From Warburgia ugandensis (taxonomy: Eukaryota > Streptophyta > Magnoliopsida > Canellales > Canellaceae): 64,000 nt of DNA. This document shows positions 33,664 through 45,245 of the stretch, piece after piece (position 1 is the stretch's first letter; every line of letters starts with the position of its first letter). The position numbers were made by a program, and so were the translations under genes. The notes beneath the pieces were generated by a model that made no database searches, was not told the DNA's origin, and was given only the letters and a program-made list of their open reading frames with translations. The DNA lies in the NCBI GenBank assembly GCA_035236585.1, contig CP141128.1, positions 38,298,684 to 38,362,683 of the forward strand. Direction: 5' to 3'.

Positions 33664-34820
33664 CTCTTTTTTTTGTCTTTAAGACTATATGTACATGCAA
33701 TGTTAAAACGCTTATAACTTGAGATCTAGAGCTCCGATTGAGGCGCCGCAAAAGGCTTTGTGTCCGTATCGACGACGCGGACACATCCAAATTATAAAAT
33801 CCCTAATCAAAGCCAAATAAAAGTAGGGCATGACCCTTAGAATAGGATGGTGGCGCGTGACCGCTAGGACTCTGGAAAACTGAGAATACCAAGGCCTAAT
33901 TAGGACCTTAGAACACCCATAGGCATAGGGATGGACCCCTAATGCCTAAGTAATGAGACCCAAATGCTCTAAACCCATTAAAGATAGGTTAAACTAACCT
34001 TAAGTCCCCAAACCATGTTCAGGAGTGTACGAGGACAAGAGGGTGAACGCGACCTAGTCAGGTAGGTGCTCTATCACTATTAGATTCTTTTAAAAGAACT
34101 ATTGTTATTTGAGAACATATGTTTTAGATATATGATTTGATTTGCATGTGATTTGTATGAATAAATTCAGCATGCATGATAAATGCTTTATACATAGCCA
34201 TGTTTTGGAATGACTGCATATACATTATGCACATACATGTGTTGCAAACAAGTGCATGCATTGCATGATTTATGTACTTGCAAAGATTGCATGTCCTTGA
34301 GGGTTGCCAAAAGACGCTGGAGTGCCGAGGGCCAGGCAGTTGTGAGGGACCCAAAAGAGGACAAGTTTTAACAAAAGGTTTTGACTTATCTTATGTGATT
34401 TGGGCAAGTAAGCCCGTGGGTGCTATGCCGAGGGGTCTGGGTTGGCCACCCGGCCTCTACCACTAATAGGTGGATGGGTACCACGCCCAAAAAGAGGCAA
34501 GTCCCTACGTCGACTGCATGTGGTACAGGGGGCTACCACTGGTGTCATGGCACTGGGTCGGCATGTCATAACCCCCGTGGAGGCTATGACCAAGTGTCCT
34601 CAGGTACCCGGGGACCACACGGCGAGGAGGCCGTGGGCATAGTGGACCCTATGGTTTGATGTGCATTTCATGTAGCATGATATGAGGTTGGTCGACCATA
34701 CCATACTAGGGGTCCATGAGTTGGACTCCATGAGGCATCTATTGCATATCATGATGTTATCATATATATGATACTTTAACTTTTGGAATTATGTGATCTT
34801 TTAAGTTATAAGAATTTCAG

Positions 34821-34944
34821 TTGATTATGGATTCTTATACTGATATCGAACTCGAGTATTCAAACATATGCATATTTTGAAATTGATTATGGATTCTTAT
34901 ACTAATATTGAACTCGAGTATTCAAACATACGCATGTTTTGAAT
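34821..34944 (+). repeat. 62-bp tandem duplication in Tekay LTR
   Basis: ttgattatggattcttatac... occurs at 34821 and again at 34883 with three or four differences. It is also present in the 3' LTR, so it predates this insertion. Confidence 0.85.
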
Positions 34945-35015
34945 GAATGAGCACATGATTTTAAAACAACTCGTGCATTTATAAACTAGTAGTGATAAGC
35001 CCTACTGAGTATATT

Positions 35016-35034
35016 ATATACTCACCCGATCCTC
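35016..35034. promoter_or_regulatory. Palindrome near LTR end
   Basis: tgagtata-tta-tatactca, about 340 bp from the LTR end. It is related in position and sequence to the hairpins at 11579-11609 and 48099-48130. Confidence 0.6.
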
Positions 35035-35376
35035 AACATTTTTCAGATACAAAGTAAATACCTAAGGGCAAGGGACATTTGTACTAGGAGACATAAGGCC
35101 AAGCACAAGTAAGTACACCCCTATCTTATCTTTCAATGTTACTTGATTGTAGTTACTCTCTAATAGCTGGGGCTGTGACTAACACTTTCTTGGGAACATT
35201 ATTGATTTAAAACTTTACCATGACTAAATAGATTGAGAATGAGTTTTCACACTCGGGGTTTTTATGAAAGGTTGTTTTCCAAATGAAAAAGAATTTCATG
35301 CATTTCATATTTATAAAACAAGAGATCTCTCCTTTTTATCAACATTGCATCACTTAAAAACCCGGGTCGTGACAGT

Positions 35377-35388
35377 TGGTATCAGAGC
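35377..35388 (+). promoter_or_regulatory. Tekay primer-binding site (initiator Met-tRNA)
   Basis: tggtatcagagc lies two bases after the 5' LTR. It is the exact site expected for initiator-Met tRNA priming. Confidence 0.95.
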
Positions 35389-35509
35389 ACGGTTTAACGT
35401 TACTCACAGTTATGAGGAGAATAACTTATAATCAAGTTTCATCCATGAAAGAGAAAGGGTTAATAGGATAACACAAACTAAGATTTGGTGAATTGCCTTG
35501 TGATTACAG

Positions 35510-37189
35510 ATGCCTAGAAAGAAGGGAAGCAAGGCTCCAAGACCTGAAGCCCCACCAGTGGACTCCACTGGGTCGGGCAACGGGATGGCTGAGCTATTTC
35601 AGCAATTCTTACAGAACATGGGACAATACATGAATAGTCATAGCCAAACTCCTACCCCCCGAGATCCTTCCCCTGATAAAACAATAGACAGGACTGAGGT
35701 TCAGTTAGAAAGGTTTCAGAAACTAGCTCCCTCATTCACAGGAGAAGATGAAGCATCCACAGCTGAAAAATGGTTAATTGATATTGAAAAGATATTTAAG
35801 GCCATGAACATAGCTGAAGAAAGAAAAGTACCCATGGCCACATTTGTGTTTAGAGGAGAGGCTACCTTTTGGTGGGAAACAGCAGAAAGAACTTATTTTG
35901 ATCAGCAAGAAACAATAGGATGGGAAGAGTTTAAAAAGGTCTTTAATGACAAATATTATCCTAAACATATAAGGAAACAGAAGGAAAAGGAATTTATGGA
36001 CTTAGTACAAGGAAATATGACCATCCAACAGTATGAAAGTAAATTCATCAGCCTCCGAAGATTTGCACCCCGTGCTTGTGCTGATGAAGAAGATGCAGCT
36101 GAAAGATTTGTAGACGGACTCAACCTAGGGCTCAGGAACAGAGTTCTAGGTTTCCAACCTTCCACAGTAGCCAAAGCAGAAGAAATGTCCTCCCTATATA
36201 AAAAAGATTATCAAAGGAACCAAGCAACAAGAGAAACTAAGAGCATCAACACTATGAAGAACAAAGGAAAGAGACCCTTCCAGTCATCTGGACCTAGGCC
36301 ACCGTTCAAGAAGCCGTTTGAAAACAAAGGAAGAAGACCAGACTGGAAGGCATGCCCTAGGTGTAACAGAAACCATCCAGGCAGACCATGTCCCACTTCC
36401 AACATCACTTGCTATAGTTGTGGAGAATTAGGACATTTTTCTAGCAACTGTCCAAAAAGGAAAGTGCAAGAGCGTAAAGAAGATCAAGTTCCAAAAAGCC
36501 AAGGACGTGTCTTTGCCCTGACTTCCAGTCAAGCCCAAGCATCAAACGCAGTCGTTGAAGGTATTCTTTCTATCTATGATACACCTGCAAAAGTTCTATT
36601 TGATACAGGCTCCACTCATTCTTTCATATCCCGAGAATTTGCATCATCCTTAGACATTATACCACAGGACCTAGACTTCACTCTAGAAGTCATGACTCCT
36701 GTAGGCCAGGCACTCCCCACTTATTCTTATCTCCAGGATGTCCCCATATTGATTAAGGACCATTTGTTACATGCCAACCTTGTCCACTTAGATATGAATG
36801 ACTTTGATATCATCCTAGGTATGGACTGGCTAGCCTTTCATCAAGCCTTTGTTGATTGTCGTCAGAAGCGTGTCACTTTTACCCTACCTAATAGAGACAC
36901 TTTCACCCTCCAAGGAAGAAAGGATTATTCTGGAGCATGTGTTATCTCTGCCATGAAAGCAGTTAAACACATTGCTCAAGGATGCCCCTTCTTCTTAACC
37001 AAGATAGAATCCGTCAAGAATCCCCAACCAAAGCTTGAGAATGTCGAGGTTGTTCGAGAATTCCCTGATGTATTCCCTGAGGACTTACCAGGTCTACCTC
37101 CACCAAGGGAAATTGAGTTCATCATTGACCTTATACCCGGTACTTCCCCCATTTCCAAAGCTCCTTACCGAATGGCTCTGCAGAATTAA
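35510..37189 (+). CDS. Tekay gag-protease polyprotein
   Basis: Gag forms the virus-like particle and packages RNA; the protease cuts the polyprotein. From the Met at 35510 (first in frame after the primer site, MPRKKGSK): gag core at about residues 75-240 ([35 protein letters not shown]), a Cys/His stretch [13 protein letters not shown], the zinc knuckle C301-C304-H309-C314, and retropepsin with D365-T-G-S and, downstream, [11 protein letters not shown]. The frame continues through the linker [19 protein letters not shown] into the start of RT (SKAPYRMA) and then stops at 37189. The stop follows from a one-base loss near 37176; a second loss near 37196 moves the sequence into the frame that carries RT. 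Without these, gag, protease and RT would be one frame, as in other chromoviruses. Confidence 0.95.
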   Translation: MPRKKGSKAPRPEAPPVDSTGSGNGMAELFQQFLQNMGQYMNSHSQTPTPRDPSPDKTIDRTEVQLERFQKLAPSFTGEDEASTAEKWLIDIEKIFKAMNIAEERKVPMATFVFRGEATFWWETAERTYFDQQETIGWEEFKKVFNDKYYPKHIRKQKEKEFMDLVQGNMTIQQYESKFISLRRFAPRACADEEDAAERFVDGLNLGLRNRVLGFQPSTVAKAEEMSSLYKKDYQRNQATRETKSINTMKNKGKRPFQSSGPRPPFKKPFENKGRRPDWKACPRCNRNHPGRPCPTSNITCYSCGELGHFSSNCPKRKVQERKEDQVPKSQGRVFALTSSQAQASNAVVEGILSIYDTPAKVLFDTGSTHSFISREFASSLDIIPQDLDFTLEVMTPVGQALPTYSYLQDVPILIKDHLLHANLVHLDMNDFDIILGMDWLAFHQAFVDCRQKRVTFTLPNRDTFTLQGRKDYSGACVISAMKAVKHIAQGCPFFLTKIESVKNPQPKLENVEVVREFPDVFPEDLPGLPPPREIEFIIDLIPGTSPISKAPYRMALQN

Positions 37190-37196
37190 GAGAACG

Positions 37197-38618
37197 AAGA
37201 CCCAGTTACAGGAACTACTTGACAAAGGGTTCATACGACCTAGCGTGTCTCCGTGGGGAGCTCCAGTCCTTTTTGTTAAGAAAAAGGATGGCTCAATGAG
37301 ATTGTGCGTAGACTATCGGATGCTGAATAAGGTCACCATTAAAAATAAGTACCCTCTTCCCCGAATCGATGATCTTTTTGATCAACTTCAGTCAGCTAGA
37401 GTCTTCTCTAAGATTGATCTACGATCAGGGTACCATCAACTTCGAGTTAGAGAAGAAGATATCCCCAAGACAGCCTTCAGGACTCGATACGGCCATTATG
37501 AATTCAGAGTGATGTCCATTGGTTTGACTAATGCTCCAGCCGCGTTTATGGATCTCATGAATAGGGTATTCAAAGAGTACTTAGATAAATTCATCATAGT
37601 GTTTGTGGATGATATCTTAATATATTCTGAGACTCCTGAAGACCATATGGAACATCTAAGGATAACATTAAGCACCCTACGAGCACACAAGCTATATGCA
37701 AAATTCAGTAAGTGTGAGTTTTGGCTGGAAAAGGTTAATTTCTTAGGACACATTATATCTCAAGATGGCATAGCAGTTGACCCTACTAAGGTTGAAACAG
37801 TACAGAACTGGGAAAGACCTAAGACAGTCACAGAAATAAGAAGCTTCTTAGGACTTGCTGGATATTACAGAAGATTCATCGAAGGTTTTTCACAAATGGC
37901 TTTACCTCTAACTAAGCTGACCAAGAAAGACACAAGGTTTGAATGGACTGATAAATGTGAGGAAAGCTTCCAAGAACTAAAAAGAAGGTTGACTACCGCA
38001 CCTGTCCTTACCTTACCTTCAGGAAGTGGCGGATTTGAGATATATAGCGATGCCTCTCAACAAGGGCTAGGCTGCATACTTATGCAACATGGAAAGGTGA
38101 TCGCTTATGCTTCTCGACAACTCAAGAAGCATGAAGTCAATTACCCAACCCATGACTTGGAATTAGCAGCCATAGTCTTTGCCTTGCGAATATGGAGACA
38201 TTATTTATATGGGGAAAAGTTTGAAGTTTTTACAGATCACAAGAGTCTTAAATATATCTTTTCCCAACAAGACTTAAACATGCGACAAAGAAGATGGATG
38301 GAATACTTAAAAGACTATGACTTCTCCATTCATTATCACCCTGGAAAAGCTAATGTGGTAGCTGATGCATTAAGCAGAAAAACCCAAGGGATGTGTGCAA
38401 GTTTATTAACCAAGAGATGGAAGCTACTACAAGAAGTAATCACATGGAAACTAGACATAAGTAAGCACAAGATCATTATGGTAGGTCTAACAATAAAATC
38501 GGCTGTTAATGAAAAAGTTAAGCAAGAACAGAAAGGAGATCCAGATATACAAGCTTCAATAGGAAAACCAGGATTTACAAAAAAGGAAGATGGTAGCATT
38601 TACATGCAAGGAAGATTA
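37197..38618 (+). CDS. Tekay reverse transcriptase-RNase H
   Basis: Copies element RNA into DNA and removes the RNA strand. The frame is open from upstream (a Met at 37035 is only an out-of-frame overlap with protease); genuine RT similarity starts at [20 protein letters not shown] near 37200. Motifs: [29 protein letters not shown], the catalytic F-V-D-D at 37602-37613, SKCEFW and VNFLGHIIS, then [11 protein letters not shown]. RNase H begins with the catalytic Asp of IYSDAS (38049), with E in [15 protein letters not shown] and D in [12 protein letters not shown], and ends near VADALSRK. Near 38618 a one-base loss makes this frame terminate at 38642 while integrase continues in the next frame. 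All catalytic residues I checked are present. Confidence 0.95.
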
Positions 38619-38620
38619 GT

Positions 38621-39910
38621 GTACCAGCTAATGAAGAGTTAAGACAAGAAATTTTAAAAGAGGCTCATCGGTCCAAGTATACGATACACCCAGGAGGGAC
38701 TAAGATGTATCAGGACTTAAAGAAACAATATTGGTGGGATGGTATGAAAATAGACATAGGGGAATTTGTGGCAAAGTGTTTAACATGTCAACAAGTAAAG
38801 GCTGAACATCAAAGACCTGCAGGATTGTTACAATCCCTTGAGTTACCCGAATGGAAATGGGACCACATCACAATGGACTTCATCGTAGGGCTACCCAAGA
38901 CCTCTAAGGGTCATGACATGATTTGGGTGATTGTTGATAGATTAACTAAGACAGCCCATTTCCTTCTCATACGTCATACCCAATCCACTGACAGCCTATC
39001 TCAGCTATACATCAAAGAGATAGTAAGTCTACATGGTATACCCCTTAGTATCACTTCAGATAGGGATAGCCACTTCACTTCGCAACTCTGGAAGTCTGTC
39101 CAAAAATCTTTAGGATCTTCCTTGAACTATAGCACAGCCTTCCATCCACAGACCGATGGACAGTCAGAGCGCACAATCCAGATAGTCGAAGATATGTTAC
39201 GAACTTGTGCCCTTGATTGGAAGCAGAGTTGGGATGAAAACCTACCGCTAGTTGAGTTTGCGTACAACAACAGCTTTCAGTCAAGCATTGGTATGGCTCC
39301 ATACGAGGCGCTCTATGGGAGACCCTGTCGATCACCCACCAGTTGGAGTGAAGTTGGAGAATCCAGGGTGCTCCAGTCCGAGCTGGTAGAGCAATGTGCC
39401 GAGAAGGTCAGACTCATAAGAAGCCGCCTCCTCACAGCTCAAAGCCGCCAAAAGAGCTATGCTGATCGAAGGAGGAGACCATTGGAATTCGACATAGGAG
39501 AGCACGTTTTCCTGAAGATATCTCCCACTAAAGGAGTTATGAGGTTCGGTATCAAAGGCAAGCTTAGTCCATGTTACATAGGACCTTTCAAAATCCTGGA
39601 GAAAGTGGGAAAAGTGGCCTACAGGATCGCGCTACCCCCTCAGCTATCCGAAGTGCATAACGTATTCCATGTGTCTATGCTAAGGAGGTACGTGCCTGAC
39701 CCTGCTCATGTCATCGACCAGGTACCCATAGAGATGACGGAGGATCTCAGATTAGAGACAAGACCAGTTGAGATTCGAGATCATAAGAATAAGAAGCTGT
39801 GGAACAAGGACATACCCTTAGTCAAAGTTTTGTGGAGAAATGCGCACATGGAAGAAGAAACTTGGGAACCGGAGTCAGAAATGCGAGAAAAGTACCCCGA
39901 GATCTTTTGA
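38621..39910 (+). CDS. Tekay integrase with chromodomain
   Basis: Inserts the element cDNA. The frame is open from 38621, with a Met at 38705. The N-terminal zinc finger is complete only if the upstream part is included: the two His of [10 protein letters not shown] before 38705, then C25 and C28 (numbered from 38705). The catalytic triad is D58 (TMDFIVG), D119 (TSDRD) and E155 (DGQSERT), giving DD35E spacing. The GPF-IL and [13 protein letters not shown] regions follow. The C-terminal 55 or so residues ([19 protein letters not shown], then [11 protein letters not shown]) are a chromodomain-like module that in this lineage is thought to steer integration to heterochromatin. The stop is at 39910, 49 bp before the 3' LTR. 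Confidence 0.95.
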   Translation, partial: VPANEELRQEILKEAHRSKYTIHPGGTKMYQDLKKQYWWDGMKIDIGEFVAKCLTCQQVKAEHQRPAGLLQSLELPEWKWDHITMDFIVGLPKTSKGHDMIWVIVDRLTKTAHFLLIRHTQSTDSLSQLYIKEIVSLHGIPLSITSDRDSHFTSQLWKSVQKSLGSSLNYSTAFHPQTDGQSERTIQIVEDMLRTCALDWKQSWDENLPLVEFAYNNSFQSSIGMAPYEALYGRPCRSPTSWSEVGESRVLQSELVEQCAEKVRLIRSRLLTAQSRQKSYADRRRRPLEFDIGEHVFLKISPTKGVMRFGIKGKLSPCYIGPFKILEKVGKVAYRIALPPQLSEVHNVFHVSMLRRYVPDPAHVIDQVPIEMTEDLRLETRPVEIRDHKNKKLWNKDIPLVKVLWRNAHMEEETWEPESEMREKYPEIF

Positions 39911-39944
39911 CTGTATAGAGTAGAATTTCAGGGGCGAAATTCCC

Positions 39945-39959
39945 CTAAGGGGGTAAGAA
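39945..39959 (+). promoter_or_regulatory. Tekay polypurine tract
   Basis: ctaagggggtaagaa directly precedes the 3' LTR. Confidence 0.75.
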
Positions 39960-42641
39960 TGTAATGACTCCAATTTTGTAATATTGAAATTCCAAGTTTA
40001 GCAATAAAAAGTTCAATTTTAAAGAAAAGGGCATTTTGGTCATTTCACTAGTCACCATAACTAAACCCAGGAATTTGGTATCAAAAGTGGTTCCATTAGA
40101 TGCGTCTTGGAAAAAGGAATCCAACGAGACCAAAATCACCCAAAACGGAGTTAAAATGAGCAAGATATGGCCCTTTGAAGATCAGGGGCAAAACTGTAAA
40201 TTTCTCAAAAACGATTTAACCTGAAAAACACAGGTGCCCGTTTTGATACGGGCACCCCGTCGTCTTCAACCTCCTAGAGGTTTCTGGAACGGCGGTGTTT
40301 CAAGAAGAAACCACCGCCATTCCAGAGGGTTCCCCACCGCCATTCAAAGGTGGTTAGAAACCCTCCAGAACCCTCTGTAAAAGCACTATAAATAGAGCTC
40401 TTGGGTGCCTCTAATGGCAGCCCAAAAGCCTTGGAGAAAACCAGTCATGAAGCAGTGAGCAAGGGGGGAAAACGTGGAGAGAAAACCACCCACGAACCAG
40501 GTACGCACTAAAAAACCCCAAACCCATCTCCACCATAGTTCCAGGAACGATTTCCCTAGGTTTTTCCATGAAAAACCATGCAGAATAGGCCTCCAGGGGA
40601 GCCACAAAGACCCCTGGGACGTCCCCAGGCCGCACTGGTTCGACAGGGTCGAACCAGGGTGACCTGAGGACGACCCAGGTCACTAACAAGCGGAACGATC
40701 CAATAGGACTGTCCCACGTCGACGCAAGTCGACGCCGTTTGGAAAAAACCAAACGAGAGCGTCCATAGACGCTCCAGCTAAAGGAACGACGAGAGGCGTC
40801 GTCTCACGCATCTGCAGACGCGCCCGCTGAGGCGCGCGCCGCAGACGCGCAGCGCACTAGCGAGGCGGCATTTTTTTTGGTTCTTAAGAATGCTGGGCGC
40901 ACGTCGCAGACGCGCAGCGCCCTAGCATTCCTCTTTTTTTTGTCTTTAAGACTATATGTACATGCAATGTTAAAACGCTTATAACTTGAGATCTAGAGCT
41001 CCGATTGAGGTGCCGCAAAAGGTGTTGTGTCCGTATCGACGACGTGGACACATCCAAATTATAAAATCCCTAATCAAAGCCCAATAAAAGTAGGGCATGA
41101 CCCTTAGAAGAGGATGGTGGCGCGTGACCGCTAGGACTCTGGAAAACTGAGAATACCAAGGCCTAATTAGGACCTTAGAACACCCATAGGCATAGGGATG
41201 GACCCCTAATGCCTAAGTAATGAGACCCAAATGCTCTAAACCCATTAAAGATATGTTAAACTAACCTTAAGTCCCCAAACCATGTTCAGGAGTGTACGAG
41301 GACAAGAGGGTGAACGCGACCTAGTCAGGTAGGTGCTCTATCACTATTAGATTCTTTTAAAAGAACTATTGTTATTTGAGAACATATGTTTTAGATATAT
41401 GATTTGATTTGCATGTGATTTGTATGAATAAATTCAGCATGCATGATAAATGCTTTATACATAGCCATGTTTTGGAATGACTGCATATACATTATGCACA
41501 TACATGTGTTGCAAACAAGTGCATGCATTGCATGATTTATGTACTTGCAAAGATTGCATGTCCTTGAGGGTTGCCAAAAGACGCTGGAGTGCCGAGGGCC
41601 AGGCAGTTGTGAGGGACCCAAAAGAGGACAAGTTTTAACAAAAGGTTTTGACTTATCTTATGTGATTTGGGCAAGTAAGCCCGTGGGTGCTATGCCGAGG
41701 GGTCTAGGTTGGCCACCCGGCCTCTACCACTAATAGGTGGATGGGTACCGCGCCCAAAAAGAGGCAAGTCCCTACGTCGACTGCATGTGGTACAGGGGGC
41801 TACCAGTGGTGTCACGGCACTGGGTCGGCGTGTCATAACCCCCGTGGAGGCTATGACCAAGTGTCCTCAGGTACCCGAGGACCACACGGCGAGGAGGCCG
41901 TGGGCATAGTGGACCCTATGGTTTGATGTGCATTTCATGTAGCATGATATGAGGTTGGTCGACCATACCATACTAGGGGTCCATGAGTTGGACTCCATGA
42001 GGCATCTATTGCATATCATGATGTTATCATATATATGATACTTTAACTTTTGGAATTATGTGATCTTTTAAGTTATAAGAATTTCAGTTGATTATGGATT
42101 CTTATACTGATATCGAACTCGAGTATTCAAACATATGCATATTTTGAAATTGATTATGGATTCTTATACTAATATTGAACTAGAGTATTCAAACATACGC
42201 ATGTTTTGAATGAATGAGCACATGATTTTAAAACAACTCGTGCATTTATAAACTAGTAGTGATAAGCCCTACTGAGTATATTATATACTCACCCGATCCT
42301 CAACATTTTTCAGATACAAAGTAAATACCTAAGGGCAAGGGACATTTGTACTAGGAGACATAAGGCCAAGCACAAGTAAGTACACCCCTATCTTATCTTT
42401 CAATGTTACTTGATTGTAGTTACTCTCTAATAGCTGGGGCTGTGACTAACACTTTCTTGGGAACATTATTGATTTAAAACTTTGCCATGACTAAATAGAT
42501 TGAGAATGAGTTTTCACACTCGGGGTTTTTATGAAAGGTTGTTTTCCAAATGAAAAAGAATTTCATGCATTTCATATTTATAAAACAAGAGATCTCGCCT
42601 TTTTATCAACATTGCATCACTTAAAAACCCGGGTCGTGACA
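39960..42641 (+). repeat. Tekay 3' LTR (2682 bp)
   Basis: Same length as the 5' LTR and the same features: TATA at 40387, hairpins near 40735 and 40889, palindrome near 42283. It is followed by the target-site copy gattc at 42642-42646. Confidence 0.97.
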
Positions 42642-42646
42642 GATTC

Positions 42647-44484
42647 ACACCTTAGCCCAAGTTTGTAGGCGTCTCTATAATCGATCAACAAGATGGTCGG
42701 GTCTATTGCTAAAGTTGAACATGCCCAGTGCCAATATTAGAAAAAGACAAGTGGCTGAATGCACAACAACCACTTCAAGGGATCTACCAATTGTGTAACC
42801 CAAGTGCAAGGGTTAGGGAGTAACATTCCTTTAAAAACTTCAATCACTATACAAAGAATGATTCTCACTCTGCCACATCTCAATCTTGGCATGCTCATCC
42901 ATGCCTCAATAGTCCTCCCTCCTCATGGGAACCTACTAACAGGGTGATTAATTTGCCAATGATCTCAATGCCTCACCACTTTGTAAGTGATCCTATGTCA
43001 GAGCCGAGGCTTTTACCATTTCCCCAGACATGAGGCAACTGAGCTGCTAAACTTCCCCATGGCGTCCTCTGACCTTATCTTTCCAGGGCAACAACCAGCA
43101 AAGGTAGCACTTTACTCTACCACATTACCCGCTCAAACCACAACTCATGTGATACTTCCATCATCCATCTTAAGGGAACAACACTCCTCAATCACTCCAA
43201 GGGTCATAGATTTTAAGGCCCATAGTGGTGTATCATGAATCATTTGTCCTACTAAACATCTTAGAAACCAAGGTAGTCCTTACTTCTCCTCCAACCAAGG
43301 TGAATCAGAGTGCCACCATACAAGTGCTTGAAGTTAAAATCCCATGGGAGTAGGAATCTTGGTCACTATTGGGCAAATCAGTGTTTCTCCCCTCATCTAG
43401 AACAAGCAATACTATTGTTCTACCTTTGGTACTATAAGCTCCAATGCTTATCGTACAAGGAAGTCCTTGAGTTGCCAATATTAAAGAAGGCTACACCCAA
43501 TCTGAAAGGGCTAAGGTGGTACCAGCACCCAAGAGCCATTGCCACAACCACCACTGGCTATGTCTATAGGCACAGGGTGCTACAATCCACATATGACAGC
43601 GCCAATGCAGTCATGAGTAAGAAATTCAGAGAGAAAGTAGGATTTAGCTAAGTTACGACCATAGGCAAGGCAACATAGAAGGAATACAGGAGGGTTTGAA
43701 TTAGATCTCCACTAGTGGCTTTATGCTTATAACAATTTCCAATGATGATATGGCAATAGAGCACTATGCCACTATCCCTAAAGCCCGTGAAGAAGGGGTT
43801 TTTTAAGATGACAACCCAAATTTGTTAAGTATGGAAGAGGAATTAGTCTCCACTAATGAGGAAAGTCCAAATTTGCAAGGGCAATATGAGGAGTTTGAGC
43901 AAAACCTGGGCAGCAGCACTAGACAAAACCAAAGGCATCAACTTGGGAACCTAGAGGAGCCCCCAATCACTTAAGTTAGCAAGAAATTTTGGCCACACAA
44001 ACAGGAGGACCTTGCTTCTTTCCTCCATGCCTAAGAAGTTTTCACTACTTCCTGCAAGGAGATGCCGAAACTTGATCCTAGTTTGTGACTCATCACATCC
44101 CTACCTTTTTAGAGGCAACTCTCATTCAACAAAAGCTTGGGAAGATCATGCTAGAGTGGGTTCTCAAGATCTGTGAGGAATTCAAGAAACAATTATATGT
44201 GGGTTTTCCATTGGTGACCAAGTATCCCACTTGTTAGCCATTATTGTGCTAGTTTTGAAAAAAGGATGGGCAGATAAGAATGTACTTCATCTACAGAAAT
44301 ATAAATTCTATCCTTAAAGACTGTCACTCATTACCCAACATCAACATTCTCATCAATAACATAGTGAAGCATGAGATACTCTCCTTCATGGATGGATTCT
44401 CGAACTGCAGCAAAATCCTAGTGGCAGAAGAGAACATGGAAAAGACATCTTCTATAAGTCAATGGGAAACCTACTATTACTTAG
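42647..44484 (+). pseudogene. Tat-lineage gypsy protease-to-RT region, fragment 4
   Basis: Most of 42647-44200 is decayed gag/protease/linker sequence without a firm domain. The end is clear RT: from about 44263, KKDGQIRMYFIYRNINSILKD, then HSLPNINILINNIV, ILSFMDGFSNCSKILVA, EENMEKTSSISQWETYY. This matches Tat-type RT (pattern KKDGK.R.CVD.RDLN.A..KD.FPLP.ID.LVD, SFMDGFSGYNQI, MA.EDMEKT.F.T.WGT.CY). It breaks off at 44484, and the very next RT motif starts at 48755. Confidence 0.85.
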
Positions 44485-44817
44485 TTAACAACCCTCATTT
44501 TTAGGTTCATTTCTATGTAATTATAATACATTTTTATTGGGATGGAATAAAAAATTGAAAATTTCTTAGGATTGAATTTCGTAGGAGTGACCACTTTGAA
44601 AACTTAAAATTTGACTTTGAAACCTCAAAATTCAAGTAGCACTCAGAAAAACAATTCCAACAACACCAACAACGATGGAATTGAAGTTCAGATAAATAAG
44701 TCATGACATTTTGAATACAGAGGGTATTTTAGTAAAAATAAGATAAAAAATAAAAACTAAAATAATCATTTCAAAAAAGTGAGGGGTTTCTTTTATAACG
44801 GTACCCACGATGCCCTC

Positions 44818-44821
<4 letters not shown>

Positions 44822-44900
<79 letters not shown>
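44822..44900 (+). repeat. (CT)n microsatellite
   Basis: About 39 CT repeats. The Ser/Leu and Arg/Glu repeat frames here are artefacts. Confidence 0.97.
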
Positions 44901-44902
<2 letters not shown>

Positions 44903-45019
44903 CCACCTCCAGTCGTCAGCAGATCATTGCTAAAACCCCTATCTTCTTCCCCTCCGTTCAACAAGGCCAGAATGCAAACTGCATTCCACCATTTCCCATT
45001 TTCTTTTCCATTTTCCTCT

Positions 45020-45099
45020 TCTCTCTCTGTCTCGTTGTCTCTCTCTCTTTGTCTCTCTGTCTCTGTCTCTGTCTCTCTGTCTCTCTCTCTCTGTCTCTG

Positions 45100-45138
<39 letters not shown>

Positions 45139-45139
45139 G

Positions 45140-45178
<39 letters not shown>

Positions 45179-45179
45179 G

Positions 45180-45243
<64 letters not shown>
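45020..45243 (+). repeat. Compound (CT)n/(CTCTGT)n microsatellite
   Basis: CT runs with regularly interspersed ctgtctctgtct blocks. A block of about 50-60 bp appears to recur two or three times (about 45060-45195). Confidence 0.95.

Positions 45244-45245
<2 letters not shown>

Larger units (their letters stand above)
32693..35374 (+). repeat. Tekay 5' LTR (2682 bp)
   Basis: From tgtaatgactcc to gggtcgtgaca. It has U3 of about 430 bp before the TATA box, then a long R/U5. It contains a GC/CpG-rich block (about 33400-33660), a 62-bp tandem duplication at 34821-34944, and a palindrome at 35016-35034. Open frames inside (33144-33635 minus, 34124-34354 minus and others) recur in the 3' LTR and have no recognised product. 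Confidence 0.97.
32693..42641 (+). mobile_element. Nearly intact Tekay/Del-type chromovirus (Ty3/gypsy), TSD GATTC
   Basis: It is 9949 bp with two LTRs of exactly 2682 bp each and perfect gattc flanks (32688-32692, 42642-42646). Order: LTR, Met-tRNA primer site, gag-protease, RT-RNase H, integrase with C-terminal chromodomain, polypurine tract, LTR. A hand count gives about 45-50 LTR differences (under 2%), a third of them clustered in one GC-rich block. Three apparent single-base losses split the polyprotein; no other stops interrupt it. This is the youngest insertion whose age can be judged here. Confidence 0.97.

Noticed and set aside
37035-37196. Met at 37035 as the start of a separate RT gene
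   Set aside because: The first 54 codons are an out-of-frame reading of protease and linker sequence; genuine RT similarity only starts near 37200, after two single-base losses.
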